From CAWIHK01 sp963835935 (lineage in GTDB: Bacteria; Bacteroidota; Ignavibacteria; UBA10030; CAVZMI01): DNA of 64,000 nt. The stretch is taken from positions 744,001-808,000 of the forward strand of contig CAWIHK010000005.1 of assembly GCA_963835935.1 (NCBI GenBank), read 5' to 3'. The translations under genes were made by a program, and so were the position numbers. A model generated the notes under the pieces. It made no database searches, had not been told where the DNA came from, and saw nothing but the letters and a program-made list of their open reading frames with translations. Numbering within the stretch: position 1 is the stretch's first letter; every line of letters begins with the position of its first letter. This document shows, piece by piece, positions 1 to 8,998 of the stretch.

Positions 1-735
1 TAAATCGGCAACGGCTTTTCCTAAATCTCGCCGGATGACCGATGCATAATGTGCGAGAGCTTCATCGAGTAATTTCACATCATCTTCTGTGGTGCCCTTT
101 TGAGGACCGTAAACGTGAGAAGCACCGCTCGGGCCCAAAAGAATATTCGACACATCGCACATTGCAATGATTTTTGCTTCCTGTAATAAATGATTTCGAT
201 TTGAAATATCGATCCGGTCAAGATTTGAAAGTGCGAGACCACCATGAATAATTTCATTTCCATTGGAATCGAGCAATTGATAACCAAGCGCTTGAGCGAT
301 ACCTGCGCCGCCGTCGTTGGTGCCGCTGTCACCGAGTCCGACTAGAATATTTTTATAGCCAGCTTCGAGAATCGAGCGAAAAAGTTCACCGGCGCCGAAT
401 GTTGTTGTAATTTTCGGATTTCGTTTTTCGGGCGGAACCAATTTTAATCCTGATGTGGATGAAATTTCGAAGACTGCAGATGTACGATCACCCAAAACTC
501 CCCATCTTGCTTCTACTTCTTGATTGGGCAGTGGTCCGGATACAATTGCGGTTTGCGAATTTCCTTTTGTCGCTCCGATAAGAATTTCTGCAGTACCTTC
601 ACCGCCATCGGCAAGCGGAAGTGTGATAATTGAAGCATCTGGAAAAACGGCTTGCGCTGCGACAGTCATGATATCCGCGGCTTCACGTGGAGTGAGAGTT
701 CCTTTGAATGCTGTTGGAGCAATAACGATGCGCAT
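1..735 (-). CDS. glxK: Glycerate kinase (type I), C-terminus cut by window edge
   Basis: The reverse strand reads MRIVIAPTAFKGTL from an ATG at 735 and stays open to base 1, giving 245 residues of a family that is usually about 375-380 long. The type I glycerate kinase signatures are visible: TAFKGT near residues 8-13, ADGGEGT at 42-48 and GLGDSGTNDGG at 133-143. The enzyme phosphorylates glycerate with ATP and feeds it into lower glycolysis in the cytoplasm. No good Shine-Dalgarno is visible upstream. The gene is divergent from the AlbA_2 gene. Whether the product is 2- or 3-phosphoglycerate cannot be told from sequence. Confidence 0.93.
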   Translation of the reverse strand, partial: MRIVIAPTAFKGTLTPREAADIMTVAAQAVFPDASIITLPLADGGEGTAEILIGATKGNSQTAIVSGPLPNQEVEARWGVLGDRTSAVFEISSTSGLKLVPPEKRNPKITTTFGAGELFRSILEAGYKNILVGLGDSGTNDGGAGIAQALGYQLLDSNGNEIIHGGLALSNLDRIDISNRNHLLQEAKIIAMCDVSNILLGPSGASHVYGPQKGTTEDDVKLLDEALAHYASVIRRDLGKAVADL

Positions 736-901
736 GAGAAAACGTACGAAGAATAAATTGAGGGAGCAAGTAACTAGAAAGATGGGTAGTGTATCAGTTT
801 GAATTTTAATTCTCTTATATCTGCTTGATCTGATAAAAAAGGTTTTGTACATTGCCACATGAAAAAGCCGAAAAAACCGAGAAACTCTAATTAGAATGTA
901 A

Positions 902-1054
902 AGTCCATTGTTGACTTCGCAATGGGAGAAACCAAAGAAAAAAACAACAGAAAAAGGAAAAAAACCGCATGTCGTGAAACTTGTACAGTTAAGGGGACTA
1001 AAAGGTGGTAAGTCAACAGCAAAAACACTTACAGAAAGTCAGCGAATAACCTAA
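902..1054 (+). pseudogene. Possible remnant of a small basic GGKARA-type protein gene
   Basis: One frame between a stop at 899-901 and the TAA at 1052-1054 encodes a lysine-rich tail containing HVVKLVQLRGLKGGKSTA followed by KTLTESQR. This resembles short prokaryotic proteins with a GGLKGGKARA..LTPEQR..IA motif, recalled rather than searched. No convincing start codon precedes it, and the expected alanine/arginine/tryptophan-rich end is replaced by stops, so it looks decayed. It lies in the otherwise empty divergent spacer between the glycerate kinase and the AlbA_2 gene. It could be chance similarity. Confidence 0.3.
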
Positions 1055-1095
1055 TAATGGTCGTGAATACGGAATGAGTAACTGTCAGGAAATAG

Positions 1096-2511
1096 ATGCC
1101 TACAACTTTTGATGAATTAAACGAATGGATCAATGCGTCCTGTGAGGATTGTCGTCTTGAATTCAAAGAGGCGAAAAATACCTTTGCCTCCGAAAAGGTG
1201 ATGAAATACTGTGTTGCTATTGCGAATGAGGGTGGTGGAAAATTGATATTAGGCATCACAGACACTCCACCACGGAGAATTGTTGGAACACATGCATTTG
1301 GCAATGTCCAGGATATTCAAAGTAACATATTTAGTAGATTAAAATTTCGGATAGATGTTGAAGAACTGCAACACGATAATGGTAGGGTTCTTATCTTTCA
1401 CATTCCATCGCGACCGAAAGGGATGCCTATTGATTACAACGGGACATATTTGATGCGTGTGGGGGAGGAACTGCATCCTATGAGCTGGGATCAACTGAGA
1501 AAAATATATGACGAGGGTAAACCTGATTGGTTTTCTGAGATTGCACTTTCTGGAATCGCGGACGGAAATATTCTAGAGCTGTTAGATGTTGATGCATATT
1601 TCCGGCTGACAAAACAACCGGTTCCATCTTGGACTGATATTCTCGAACGATTTGCGCAGGAAGGATTGATAAAAAGAATAATTGATAATTTCTCAATTAC
1701 AAATCTAGGTGCTATTCTTTTTGCAAAGAATTTGAAAGCCTTCCGAGACTTGGAACGGAAAGCGGTTCGGGTGATTATATATGAAGGAAGAGACAAGACG
1801 GTCAAAACACATGCGGATATCACTGGAATTCTTGGGTATGCTGCTGGATTTGAAAGAATCATAAAATATATCAGTTCTTTCTTGCCCAAGAATGAGGTAA
1901 TTGGAAAAGCACTAAGGGAAACAATTCAGATGTATCCGGATATTGCTATAAGGGAATTAATTGCAAATGCTCTTATTCATCAGGACTTTACTGAGACTGG
2001 GACATCAGTGCTTATTGAGGTCTATATGGATCGAATTGAAATATCTAATCCCGGAATCCCTTTTATTCCAACGGAACGTTTCATTGACGAATTTCAATCC
2101 AGAAATGAACGACTCGCGGCTCTGATGAGAAGAATGCGTATTTGTGAAGAGAAGGGAAGCGGCATCGACAAGGTAATTCATAGTGTCGAAGTATTCCAAC
2201 TTCCAGCACCAGATTTTCGTGCAGGAGATCGACGCACTTTGGTAGTTCTTTTTGCTCACAAAGAATTAGAGGAAATGGATAGTAATGATAGAACTCGTGC
2301 ATGTTATCAACATTGCGCGCTTAAATATGTAATGGAAGAAAGGATGACAAATCAATCCTTGCGTGAACGATTCAAATTACCAGTGTCAAAGGCTGACCTG
2401 ATTTCAAGAATAATTCATGATACAATAGAATCTAAATTGATAAAACCCGCAAATCCAGATAATACTTCAAGAAGATATACGCAATATGTGCCATTTTGGG
2501 CTCATGAATAG
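1096..2511 (+). CDS. AlbA_2 domain ATP-binding protein (RecG-like C-terminal family)
   Basis: This 471-residue protein has the layout of the 'putative DNA-binding/ATP-dependent helicase-like' regulators. An N-terminal AlbA_2 (Schlafen-type) domain occupies roughly 14-135, with LEFKEAKNTF near 21-30 and NEGGGKLILGI near 44-54. A HATPase_c_4-like region follows at roughly 285-395, with IRELIANALIHQDF, EISNPG and EEKGSGIDK. A short winged-helix-like tail closes it. The family is thought to bind nucleic acid and often serves as accessory transcription or defence genes; the function here is unknown. It stands alone, with a decayed fragment upstream. No toxin or restriction partner is visible. Confidence 0.8.
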   Translation: MPTTFDELNEWINASCEDCRLEFKEAKNTFASEKVMKYCVAIANEGGGKLILGITDTPPRRIVGTHAFGNVQDIQSNIFSRLKFRIDVEELQHDNGRVLIFHIPSRPKGMPIDYNGTYLMRVGEELHPMSWDQLRKIYDEGKPDWFSEIALSGIADGNILELLDVDAYFRLTKQPVPSWTDILERFAQEGLIKRIIDNFSITNLGAILFAKNLKAFRDLERKAVRVIIYEGRDKTVKTHADITGILGYAAGFERIIKYISSFLPKNEVIGKALRETIQMYPDIAIRELIANALIHQDFTETGTSVLIEVYMDRIEISNPGIPFIPTERFIDEFQSRNERLAALMRRMRICEEKGSGIDKVIHSVEVFQLPAPDFRAGDRRTLVVLFAHKELEEMDSNDRTRACYQHCALKYVMEERMTNQSLRERFKLPVSKADLISRIIHDTIESKLIKPANPDNTSRRYTQYVPFWAHE

Positions 2512-2616
2512 TTATCCACATTTCATTTGTACGCAAGTGTATTTCTACGATAACTTATTATATTATAATGACTTCCAGTTTGCAGGCAAAGTAACGAATT
2601 TGATTGCACTTTGTCC

Positions 2617-2645
2617 TTGACAATTTATTCCCAAGAATGTAGCTT
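2617..2645 (+). promoter_or_regulatory. Possible sigma70-type promoter for the TPR protein gene
   Basis: TTGACA at 2617-2622 is followed after 17 bases by TAGCTT at 2640-2645, about 50 bases before the ATG at 2695. The -10 match is weak, so this is tentative. Confidence 0.4.
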
Positions 2646-2694
2646 TATTCATCGACAATTCATGTTACAATAATATAAATTCGACGAGGAGCGC

Positions 2695-3597
2695 ATGAAA
2701 TACTTATTTTTTGTTGCGGTTCTTTTTCTTTATTCCACTTCATTCTCACAGGGGAAGAATCCGGTTGCCAACAAAGAACTGACAAATGACGAGCAATACA
2801 AAATATATTTTGAGAAGGCAAATAACAATCTCGGAAAATTCGAGTTCGAAGAATCGATAAAATATTGTGAAGAGGCCTTAAAGTATAAACCGGAGGATTT
2901 CCTGATGCGCGCTATGATGTGCTTGAATTACTATGAGCTCGCAGAAAGACTTGATATAAAACAGGAAGGAAATAAAGATAAAAAAATAGAGATGTATACA
3001 AAAATGATTCGGATCGCGGAAGAAGGCATTCAATGCGCTCCCGAAAAAGGGGAGTGCTATTTCATGCGCGGCCTGGCGAACGCACGCAGGGCAACGACAA
3101 AAGGAGTCCTTTCCGAATTATTCACTGCAAAACAAATTGAAAAAGATTGGTTGATCTCTGTCGATCGCAAATCGGATTATACAACTCCGAACGGCGAGAA
3201 TTTACAGGCATCGAGCTGTTTGGCGCTTGGTGTCTACTATCGGCTTTGCCCGCAATTTTTTCTCATCAAATGGATTTTTGGAATCAGCGGCGACTTCGAT
3301 AAAGCAGTCGAGTATTGTAAAAAAGCCTACGAGCTTGATCCGACAAGAATTGAAATTGTAAAAGAGTACGGCGTGGCGCTGATTACTCGCGGCCTGGATA
3401 CAAAAAATTCGAATGACATTGAAGAAGGGAAAAAATATCTCCAGATGGTTCCAACACTGCCTTTACGATTGCAAACCGATCAACTCGATATCGAACACAG
3501 CAAAATGTTGTTGAACGATATTTCACTCTGTCCGGGTTACTCGCGGGATGAGGAACAGGACGTATCGGAAGATGCGTATAAAAAGATGAATCATTGA
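2695..3597 (+). CDS. Secreted tetratricopeptide-repeat protein
   Basis: A 300-residue protein with a clear signal peptide (hydrophobic residues 4-16, cleavage likely near SFSQG at 16-20). At least two TPR-like helical pairs follow: residues about 35-70, around FEFEESIKYCEEALKYKP, and about 195-225, around GDFDKAVEYCKKAYELDP. A central segment with DWLISVDRKSDYTTPNG and ALGVYYRL shows no family I recognise by name, though the spacing recalls RMD-type TPR proteins. It probably acts in the periplasm as a protein-interaction module. It has its own possible promoter and no operon partner. An AGGAG-like site (gaggagcgc) lies just before the ATG. Specific role unknown. Confidence 0.75.
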   Translation: MKYLFFVAVLFLYSTSFSQGKNPVANKELTNDEQYKIYFEKANNNLGKFEFEESIKYCEEALKYKPEDFLMRAMMCLNYYELAERLDIKQEGNKDKKIEMYTKMIRIAEEGIQCAPEKGECYFMRGLANARRATTKGVLSELFTAKQIEKDWLISVDRKSDYTTPNGENLQASSCLALGVYYRLCPQFFLIKWIFGISGDFDKAVEYCKKAYELDPTRIEIVKEYGVALITRGLDTKNSNDIEEGKKYLQMVPTLPLRLQTDQLDIEHSKMLLNDISLCPGYSRDEEQDVSEDAYKKMNH

Positions 3598-3632
3598 GAA
3601 TCTTTTCTCGAAAAACTAATTCAGCATTTCTC

Positions 3633-3661
3633 TTGACATTACTCGTCGTGCACCATAAATT
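3633..3661 (+). promoter_or_regulatory. Predicted sigma70-type promoter of the DHS-like gene
   Basis: TTGACA at 3633-3638, a 17-base spacer and TAAATT at 3656-3661 lie 55 bases before the start codon at 3716. The -35 is perfect and the -10 matches four of six. No terminator is evident between it and the preceding gene. Confidence 0.6.
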
Positions 3662-3715
3662 TAATTCTGTTAAATTAGAACTATAAATTTTATTTGATTA
3701 ATAAAAGGAAAAATC

Positions 3716-4900
3716 ATGGAGCACCAGAAGAAAGATTGCCCCGGAAAAGACAAGTATCTGACCGGAAAACGAGTCCTCCCACAACCAATTTCAAAAGAAA
3801 GCACCTTAGCATCGATCATCGATAACATGGACGCATACAACGGCGGCAGGCTTCGTGCCGCTTGCCAATTAATGCGAAATAAATATTCACAAGAAGACGT
3901 CACGGTCGGATTAAGTCTTGCCGGAGCATTGACACCAGCGGGATTAGGGCCATCCGCAATCATCCCGTTGATCAATCATGGATTTGTTGATTGGATTACC
4001 GCTACCGGCGCGAATATGTACCACGATCTCCATTTTGCTTTCAATATGCCGTTGTTTCGTGGCAGTCATAATGTCAACGATGCCGATCTGCGAGACAAAG
4101 GTGTCACCAGAATCTACGACATCCTCTTCGATTATGAAGATGTGTTGATGGAAACGGACCGGAGATTACGAAAGATAATGCTGCAGCCAGAATTCCAGAA
4201 AGAAATGGGAACCCGTGAATTCTATCATTATCTTGGAAAAGCGATAAACGATTTTGAACAGAAAAATAATATCGGTGAGGTTAGTATTCTTGCTGCGGCG
4301 TATCGGAACGGCGTGCCGGTTTTCACATCGTCACCTGGTGATTCTACAATCGGCATGAATGTGGCGGGCTTGGAATTGCTGGCCGAAGCTTCAGGTTTGC
4401 TCAATCAATTCAAATTGAAGATCAACCCGAGCATCGACGTCAACGATTCAACTGCAATTATTCTGAATGCAAAGAAGTATGAAAACGGAAAAACCGGGGT
4501 TCTCCTCGTTGGTGGCGGAAGTCCGAAAAACTTCATGCTCCAAACCGAGCCTCAAATCCAGGAAGTGTTGATGATCCCGGAAGCCGGCCAGGATTACGAC
4601 ATCAATATCACCGACGCACGTCCAGACACCGGCGGACTTTCCGGCGCACCACCGAGTGAAGCCGTGAGCTGGGGCAAAATCGATCCAACAAAACTCGATG
4701 AGACAGTCACCGCGTACGTGGATGTAACAGTAGCGCTTCCTTTACTAGTTGCTTATGTTATTCAGACGACGAAACCCAAAAAGCAAAAACGTCTGTATGA
4801 GCGCGGAGATGAACTTCGAAAGAAGTTGATTAAATCGTATCTTGAAAATAACAAAGAAGTAGAGGAACTCAGAACGATCATTAAAACTCTAGCAAGGTAA
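3716..4900 (+). CDS. Deoxyhypusine synthase-like protein (bacterial, probable homospermidine-type polyamine enzyme)
   Basis: The 394-residue protein belongs to the deoxyhypusine synthase family, NAD-dependent enzymes that transfer the aminobutyl group of spermidine. Conserved landmarks are TVGLSLAGALTPAGLG near 62-77, LLVGGGSPKNF near 262-272 and SEAVSWGKI ending in Lys321, which aligns with the catalytic lysine (human Lys329). The aspartates that bind spermidine in the eukaryotic enzyme appear replaced (GGLSGAPPSE), which I recall as typical of bacterial homologues. Bacteria lack eIF5A, so protein hypusination is unlikely. Known bacterial relatives make homospermidine or modified polyamines. 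A decarboxylase for ornithine/lysine-type substrates lies 395 bases downstream, supporting polyamine synthesis. The exact product is inferred. Confidence 0.85.
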   Translation: MEHQKKDCPGKDKYLTGKRVLPQPISKESTLASIIDNMDAYNGGRLRAACQLMRNKYSQEDVTVGLSLAGALTPAGLGPSAIIPLINHGFVDWITATGANMYHDLHFAFNMPLFRGSHNVNDADLRDKGVTRIYDILFDYEDVLMETDRRLRKIMLQPEFQKEMGTREFYHYLGKAINDFEQKNNIGEVSILAAAYRNGVPVFTSSPGDSTIGMNVAGLELLAEASGLLNQFKLKINPSIDVNDSTAIILNAKKYENGKTGVLLVGGGSPKNFMLQTEPQIQEVLMIPEAGQDYDINITDARPDTGGLSGAPPSEAVSWGKIDPTKLDETVTAYVDVTVALPLLVAYVIQTTKPKKQKRLYERGDELRKKLIKSYLENNKEVEELRTIIKTLAR

Positions 4901-5005
4901 TTAAGACTGATGGATGACGTTAATCATTGTAATAAAAATTTTTAGAAATGAAACTGAAATATTAATAGAAACACTAAACGAACAGAAACTTGATGAGTTA
5001 CTTAG

Positions 5006-5216
5006 TAACTGATGTTACGCAAAGAAGACAAATTGCCACGACCTTTAGGTCGTGGAACTGAATAAATAAAACGAAGCGGGCTTTAGCCCGATGAAAAATA
5101 TTGAAAATAGGTTTAAAACCCGATATTACTTTTGATTTTCTAATCCACGAGCTAAAGCTCGTGGCAATAAAGATATTTTTAATACATATTTTTTACATTC
5201 TGCGTAACATCAGTTA
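5006..5216. mobile_element. MITE-like element with perfect 16-bp terminal inverted repeats
   Basis: TAACTGATGTTACGCA at 5006-5021 is the exact reverse complement of TGCGTAACATCAGTTA at 5201-5216. If the repeat is read as 15 bp (5007-5021 and 5201-5215), the flanks are AGT at 5004-5006 and 5216-5218, a possible 3-bp target duplication. There is no coding capacity. The interior is packed with hairpins, so the element is non-autonomous. It sits between two polyamine-type genes. Confidence 0.75.
5036..5164. repeat. Array of TTTA/TAAA-loop hairpins inside the MITE
   Basis: Perfect stem-loops follow one another: CCACGACC-TTTA-GGTCGTGG (5036-5055), CGGGC-TTTA-GCCCG (5077-5090), a weaker GGTTT/AAACC (around 5110-5121) and CCACGAGC-TAAA-GCTCGTGG (5145-5164). 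The outer two also form an inverted pair: ATTGCCACGA at 5032-5041 is the reverse complement of TCGTGGCAAT at the other end. This is a REP-like nested palindrome structure. Confidence 0.8.
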
Positions 5217-5295
5217 GTGATGAGATTATCACAACGTCGCTCGAGGTAAAAGTTGCCTAAACAACCATAATTGATTTGAAACGAAAGAATTCTCT

Positions 5296-6471
5296 ATGAA
5301 AGAAAATCTTCTGAAACTGGTTGAGCAGCACGGCACACCGCTATTCATTCTCGATCACGATATTATCCGGGAGAACTACAGGACATTTAAAAATAATCTT
5401 CATAGAGTCCAATGTTATTATGCCGTCAAAGCGAATTCGAACCAAAAAATTATAGAGACACTTTTCAAAGAAGGCTCCAGTTTCGATGTCGCGTCGTATA
5501 ACGAATTTATGCAGGTTTATCAATACATCAAGCACTTCGATAAAGCCGATAAAAAATATTTCGTGTGGGATAAGATTATTTTTTCCAACACGATCAAAGA
5601 CAGGACAACATTAAGCAAAATTAAACAGTACAAGCCGCTCGTGACATTCGATAACGAAGCCGAGCTGAATAAGATTAAGGAATACTGCGAAACGGCAGGA
5701 TTGGTACTTCGGCTGAAAGTACCAGACACAGGTTCACAGGTTGAGATGGCAACAAAATTCGGATCCGATCCCGGAGATGCTCAAAAATTGATTCAGCAGG
5801 CGTACGACATGGGATTGAAAGTTGAAGGAATAAGCTTTCACACAGGCAGCCAGTGTACTAACTTCAACAATTATATAGAAGCACTTGCAATCACAGCCGA
5901 GATATTTTACGATGCGCGGAAAAAAGGATACGCTTTGAATCTGATCGACATCGGCGGCGGGTTCCCGGTTCCATACGATCCGCAAGTTCCAGAATTTTCG
6001 AGGCTGGCTTCCATCCTGAATTCAGAGTTCAATCGACTCTTCCCGGAAGATTCTGTCAAGGGACCAGACGATCGTAAATTGGAGATATTGGCCGAACCGG
6101 GTAGATTCATTGTAGCCACTGCCGCAACGCTCGTGTCGGAGATTATCGGCAAGGCGCGGCGGGATGGAAAAGTATTCTACCACATCAACGATGGAGTATA
6201 TCACTCGTTTTCAGGAGTTGTGTACGATCATTGGATTCCGAATTTTTATTCATTGAAAGAAGGTAAAAACGAAATCTGCGCAGTCGTCGGTCCGACATGC
6301 GACAGCTTCGACAAAATTACTCTTGCTGCGGAGCTTCCCGCAGATTTAGAAGTCGGCGATTTCCTTTTTACTGAAAATATTGGAGCTTATAGCACCGCTT
6401 CCTCGACAAAATTTAACGGTTTCGACGGTGCAAAGATTATTCATTTAAACAGCAGTGACGACGAACACTGA
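5296..6471 (+). CDS. Ornithine (or lysine/ornithine) decarboxylase, alanine-racemase-fold PLP enzyme
   Basis: A 391-residue group IV PLP decarboxylase. Visible features are CYYAVKAN with the PLP lysine at 45, FHTGSQ with His182, GGGFP at 220-224 binding phosphate, EPGR at 267-270 and GPTCDSFD with Cys335-Asp336. The last follows the C-D-x-x-D pattern of ornithine/lysine decarboxylases rather than diaminopimelate or carboxynorspermidine decarboxylases. It should decarboxylate ornithine (possibly lysine) to the diamine used for polyamine synthesis. The neighbouring deoxyhypusine-synthase-like gene fits this. The MITE lies between the two genes, so they may be transcribed separately. Substrate choice cannot be settled by eye. 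Confidence 0.85.
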   Translation: MKENLLKLVEQHGTPLFILDHDIIRENYRTFKNNLHRVQCYYAVKANSNQKIIETLFKEGSSFDVASYNEFMQVYQYIKHFDKADKKYFVWDKIIFSNTIKDRTTLSKIKQYKPLVTFDNEAELNKIKEYCETAGLVLRLKVPDTGSQVEMATKFGSDPGDAQKLIQQAYDMGLKVEGISFHTGSQCTNFNNYIEALAITAEIFYDARKKGYALNLIDIGGGFPVPYDPQVPEFSRLASILNSEFNRLFPEDSVKGPDDRKLEILAEPGRFIVATAATLVSEIIGKARRDGKVFYHINDGVYHSFSGVVYDHWIPNFYSLKEGKNEICAVVGPTCDSFDKITLAAELPADLEVGDFLFTENIGAYSTASSTKFNGFDGAKIIHLNSSDDEH

Positions 6472-6541
6472 TTGTTGTATTGCGTTTCATTAATATTCTT
6501 TTAATTTTCTGAGAAAATAATAGTGTCTATGAAAGTATTTT

Positions 6542-7519
6542 ATGATGAAATTCGGTGCCGTCGGCCTTCTTATTGTTGTATTATTCATCGACGGATGTTC
6601 TTTAAACGCGCCGCATGATAATCCGCTCGATCCGCAATCGCCATCGTATAAAGGCTCCGGTTCCGTTAGCGGGAGAGTAACTTTGATAAATTTCCCCGGC
6701 AGTGGTGTTGCATCTGTTCATGTGTACACACTGCCGTCGACATTTGAAGTTGTTACCGATTCAATCGGTTATTATCAATTACCTGAAATCCCGGCAGGAA
6801 AATATACACTCATCGCATCAAAATATTCTCTCACGCCTGATACCACGAATTTTCAAATTTCGATAGGAGAACACCTTTCGATCAATTTTTCAATGAACGC
6901 GTTTCCGACCATACTTTCTACAAAAGTACTTACTCGCAAGATCGATCAATGGTGGCCGAACCCGGTCTATTTTGCAGAAATCACAGCCACTGTCGATGAT
7001 GTAAACGGAATTTCCGACATCGATTCAGTCTGGTTTAATGTCGATTCATTAATGTTTCCGATGGCGTATTCTCTCGCCGATAAAAATTTTCACCTAACCA
7101 TTTATTCATATCAATTTCCGTCAAACAATATCGAGTGGTTGGTTGGAAAACAACTATACATAGTCGCCCGCGATTTAACGAAATCCATTGGCCGGAGTAA
7201 TACGTTTTTTATATCACGAGTGATCGAACAAGAAGCAGTTCCAAGTTATCCGGAATTTCAAGATACTACTACTGTTTCACCTGTGTTCACGTGGGTTGCG
7301 CCCAGCGTCCGTTTTCTTTACACATACACCCTCACTGTGGTGAGGATGGACGCAGGCACGCAAGAAACTGTGTGGACGCAAGACAACATTGGTAATTATC
7401 TTTTATCGTATACGTATCCTTCCACATTGACAACCGGAAATTACTTCTGGACGATTTCCGTCGTGGATGAATACGGCAATTATTCGTGCTCAAAACAATC
7501 ATCATTTGTTGTGAATTAA
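6542..7519 (+). CDS. Lipoprotein with carboxypeptidase-regulatory-like domain
   Basis: The 325-residue product starts with a hydrophobic signal and a lipobox-like FIDGC around residue 19, so it is probably lipid-anchored. Residues about 40-112 form a carboxypeptidase regulatory-like (CarboxypepD_reg) beta-sandwich: GSVSGRVTLINFPGSGVASV, then PEIPAGKYTLIASK. The remainder is beta-rich with a fibronectin-like end (FTWVAPSVRFLYTYTLTVV). Two adjacent ATGs (6542 and 6545) can serve as start. Only 6 bases separate its stop from the GAF/sigma54 regulator, so it opens a tightly packed four-gene operon. It may be an envelope sensor or structural partner for the downstream signalling proteins; that is inference. 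Confidence 0.72.
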   Translation: MMKFGAVGLLIVVLFIDGCSLNAPHDNPLDPQSPSYKGSGSVSGRVTLINFPGSGVASVHVYTLPSTFEVVTDSIGYYQLPEIPAGKYTLIASKYSLTPDTTNFQISIGEHLSINFSMNAFPTILSTKVLTRKIDQWWPNPVYFAEITATVDDVNGISDIDSVWFNVDSLMFPMAYSLADKNFHLTIYSYQFPSNNIEWLVGKQLYIVARDLTKSIGRSNTFFISRVIEQEAVPSYPEFQDTTTVSPVFTWVAPSVRFLYTYTLTVVRMDAGTQETVWTQDNIGNYLLSYTYPSTLTTGNYFWTISVVDEYGNYSCSKQSSFVVN

Positions 7520-7525
7520 CCGGTT

Positions 7526-8998
7526 ATGCCTGCTGAACAGAAAGATAATTTTAACGCACTTTTTGAGGTTGCTCAAACAATCAATTCTATTCTTGATCCG
7601 CTGGAGTTGCTTGAAAAAATACTTGAGATGGCGATGAAACATCTTTCCGCTGAACGTGGCTTCCTTCTTCTTGCCAATGAAAAATCTTCAAAAGATTTCG
7701 AAGTCGTAACTGCAAAAAACTTTAGCGAAGTAGATATGCCGGGAAAATTAGCGGCATCTTCCTCGGTGATCTTGAAAGTTCTGGAAACCCGCGAGCCTGT
7801 GCTTAGTTTCGACGCTCCAACCGATCAGCGGTTCGATGCATCCGCCAGTATTATCATTCAGAAAATTTTATCGGTAGCCTGTATTCCTCTGCTTATTCAG
7901 GATCGATTAATCGGCGCCATTTATCTTGACAGCACAAAATCGCGGCGTGCATTTACAGAAGATGCGATAAAGTTTCTTACGGTTTTCGGAAACCTGAGCG
8001 CGATTGCAATTGAAAATGCCCACAAGTTTGAAAAACTTCAGGATGAAAACAGACGGCTGAAAGACGAAGGTAATTCTCCGGAAATGTTTAAAGGAATAAT
8101 TGGCAAAAGTAAATCGTGGGAAAGTATTCTCAGCATCGTGGGACGTGTGCTGAATGTCGATGTTGCAGTCCTTATAACCGGAGAAAGCGGAACAGGAAAG
8201 GATGTTACAGCCCGTGCAATTCATACTTACGGATCAAGAAGTATGCATCCGTTTGTCGAAGTAAATTGTTCGGCAATACCCGAGAGTCTTCTGGAAAGCG
8301 AACTCTTCGGCCACTCAAAAGGAGCATTCACAGGAGCTCACGCCGAGAAAAAAGGATTGATTGAAAGTGCGAATCATGGAATCCTTTTTCTGGATGAGAT
8401 CGCAGATCTTCCGGTTGCGCTGCAGGCAAAAATCTTGCATGTACTTCAGCAAAAAGAAATCCGTAAAATCGGAGAGACCAATTCCCGGAAAGTCGATGTC
8501 AGAATCATCGCGGCTACAAACAAAAATCTTGAAGAAGAAATTCGCAAAGGAAGATTCCGGGAAGACCTATTTTACAGGCTCAACGTCGTTACTATTCACC
8601 TCCCGCCTCTGCGCGAACGAATTGAAGACATACCGTTGCTTGCAGAATATTTTTTTAAGAAAGCGTGCGAAACACATAAGAGAGAAATTCACGGCATCGA
8701 TGCCGAAGCTATGCAGTACTTCATGTCAAAATCGTGGACGGGAAATGTGAGGGAATTGCAGAACGAAATCGAGCGGGGAGTTGTGCTTGCTTCAGGAGAT
8801 ATGCTTCGCAGGGATGATGTATGTACGGGAACAAATGTGCTTTCCGTCGATTCAAACTCGACTTTGGACGATTGCGAACGTCGGGTTGTCAAATCGACAC
8901 TCGATCAATGCGGGGGAAACCGCAAACAAACTGCCCAACGATTAGGCGTTTCCATTCGCTGGCTGCAATATAAACTCAAGGAATGGAATATTGGCTGA
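7526..8998 (+). CDS. Sigma54-dependent transcriptional activator with GAF sensor domain
   Basis: The 490-residue protein has an N-terminal GAF domain (about 8-165) and an AAA+ sigma54-interaction domain (about 190-405). The latter has Walker A GESGTGKD at 219-226, GAFTGA at 266-271 and Walker B ILFLDEI at 286-292. A Fis-type helix-turn-helix lies at about 455-487 (GGNRKQTAQRLGVSIRWL). It lacks a receiver domain, so control is probably through the GAF ligand or by protein contact rather than by His-Asp phosphorelay. Its stop overlaps the kinase gene start by 8 bases, implying translational coupling. A sigma54-type promoter is present at 11413-11429, a candidate target. Confidence 0.95.
   Translation: MPAEQKDNFNALFEVAQTINSILDPLELLEKILEMAMKHLSAERGFLLLANEKSSKDFEVVTAKNFSEVDMPGKLAASSSVILKVLETREPVLSFDAPTDQRFDASASIIIQKILSVACIPLLIQDRLIGAIYLDSTKSRRAFTEDAIKFLTVFGNLSAIAIENAHKFEKLQDENRRLKDEGNSPEMFKGIIGKSKSWESILSIVGRVLNVDVAVLITGESGTGKDVTARAIHTYGSRSMHPFVEVNCSAIPESLLESELFGHSKGAFTGAHAEKKGLIESANHGILFLDEIADLPVALQAKILHVLQQKEIRKIGETNSRKVDVRIIAATNKNLEEEIRKGRFREDLFYRLNVVTIHLPPLRERIEDIPLLAEYFFKKACETHKREIHGIDAEAMQYFMSKSWTGNVRELQNEIERGVVLASGDMLRRDDVCTGTNVLSVDSNSTLDDCERRVVKSTLDQCGGNRKQTAQRLGVSIRWLQYKLKEWNIG

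Noticed and set aside
4901..5295. tRNA or rRNA-like structure in the hairpin-rich gap
   Set aside because: No cloverleaf or T-loop sequence; structure is explained by the MITE palindromes.
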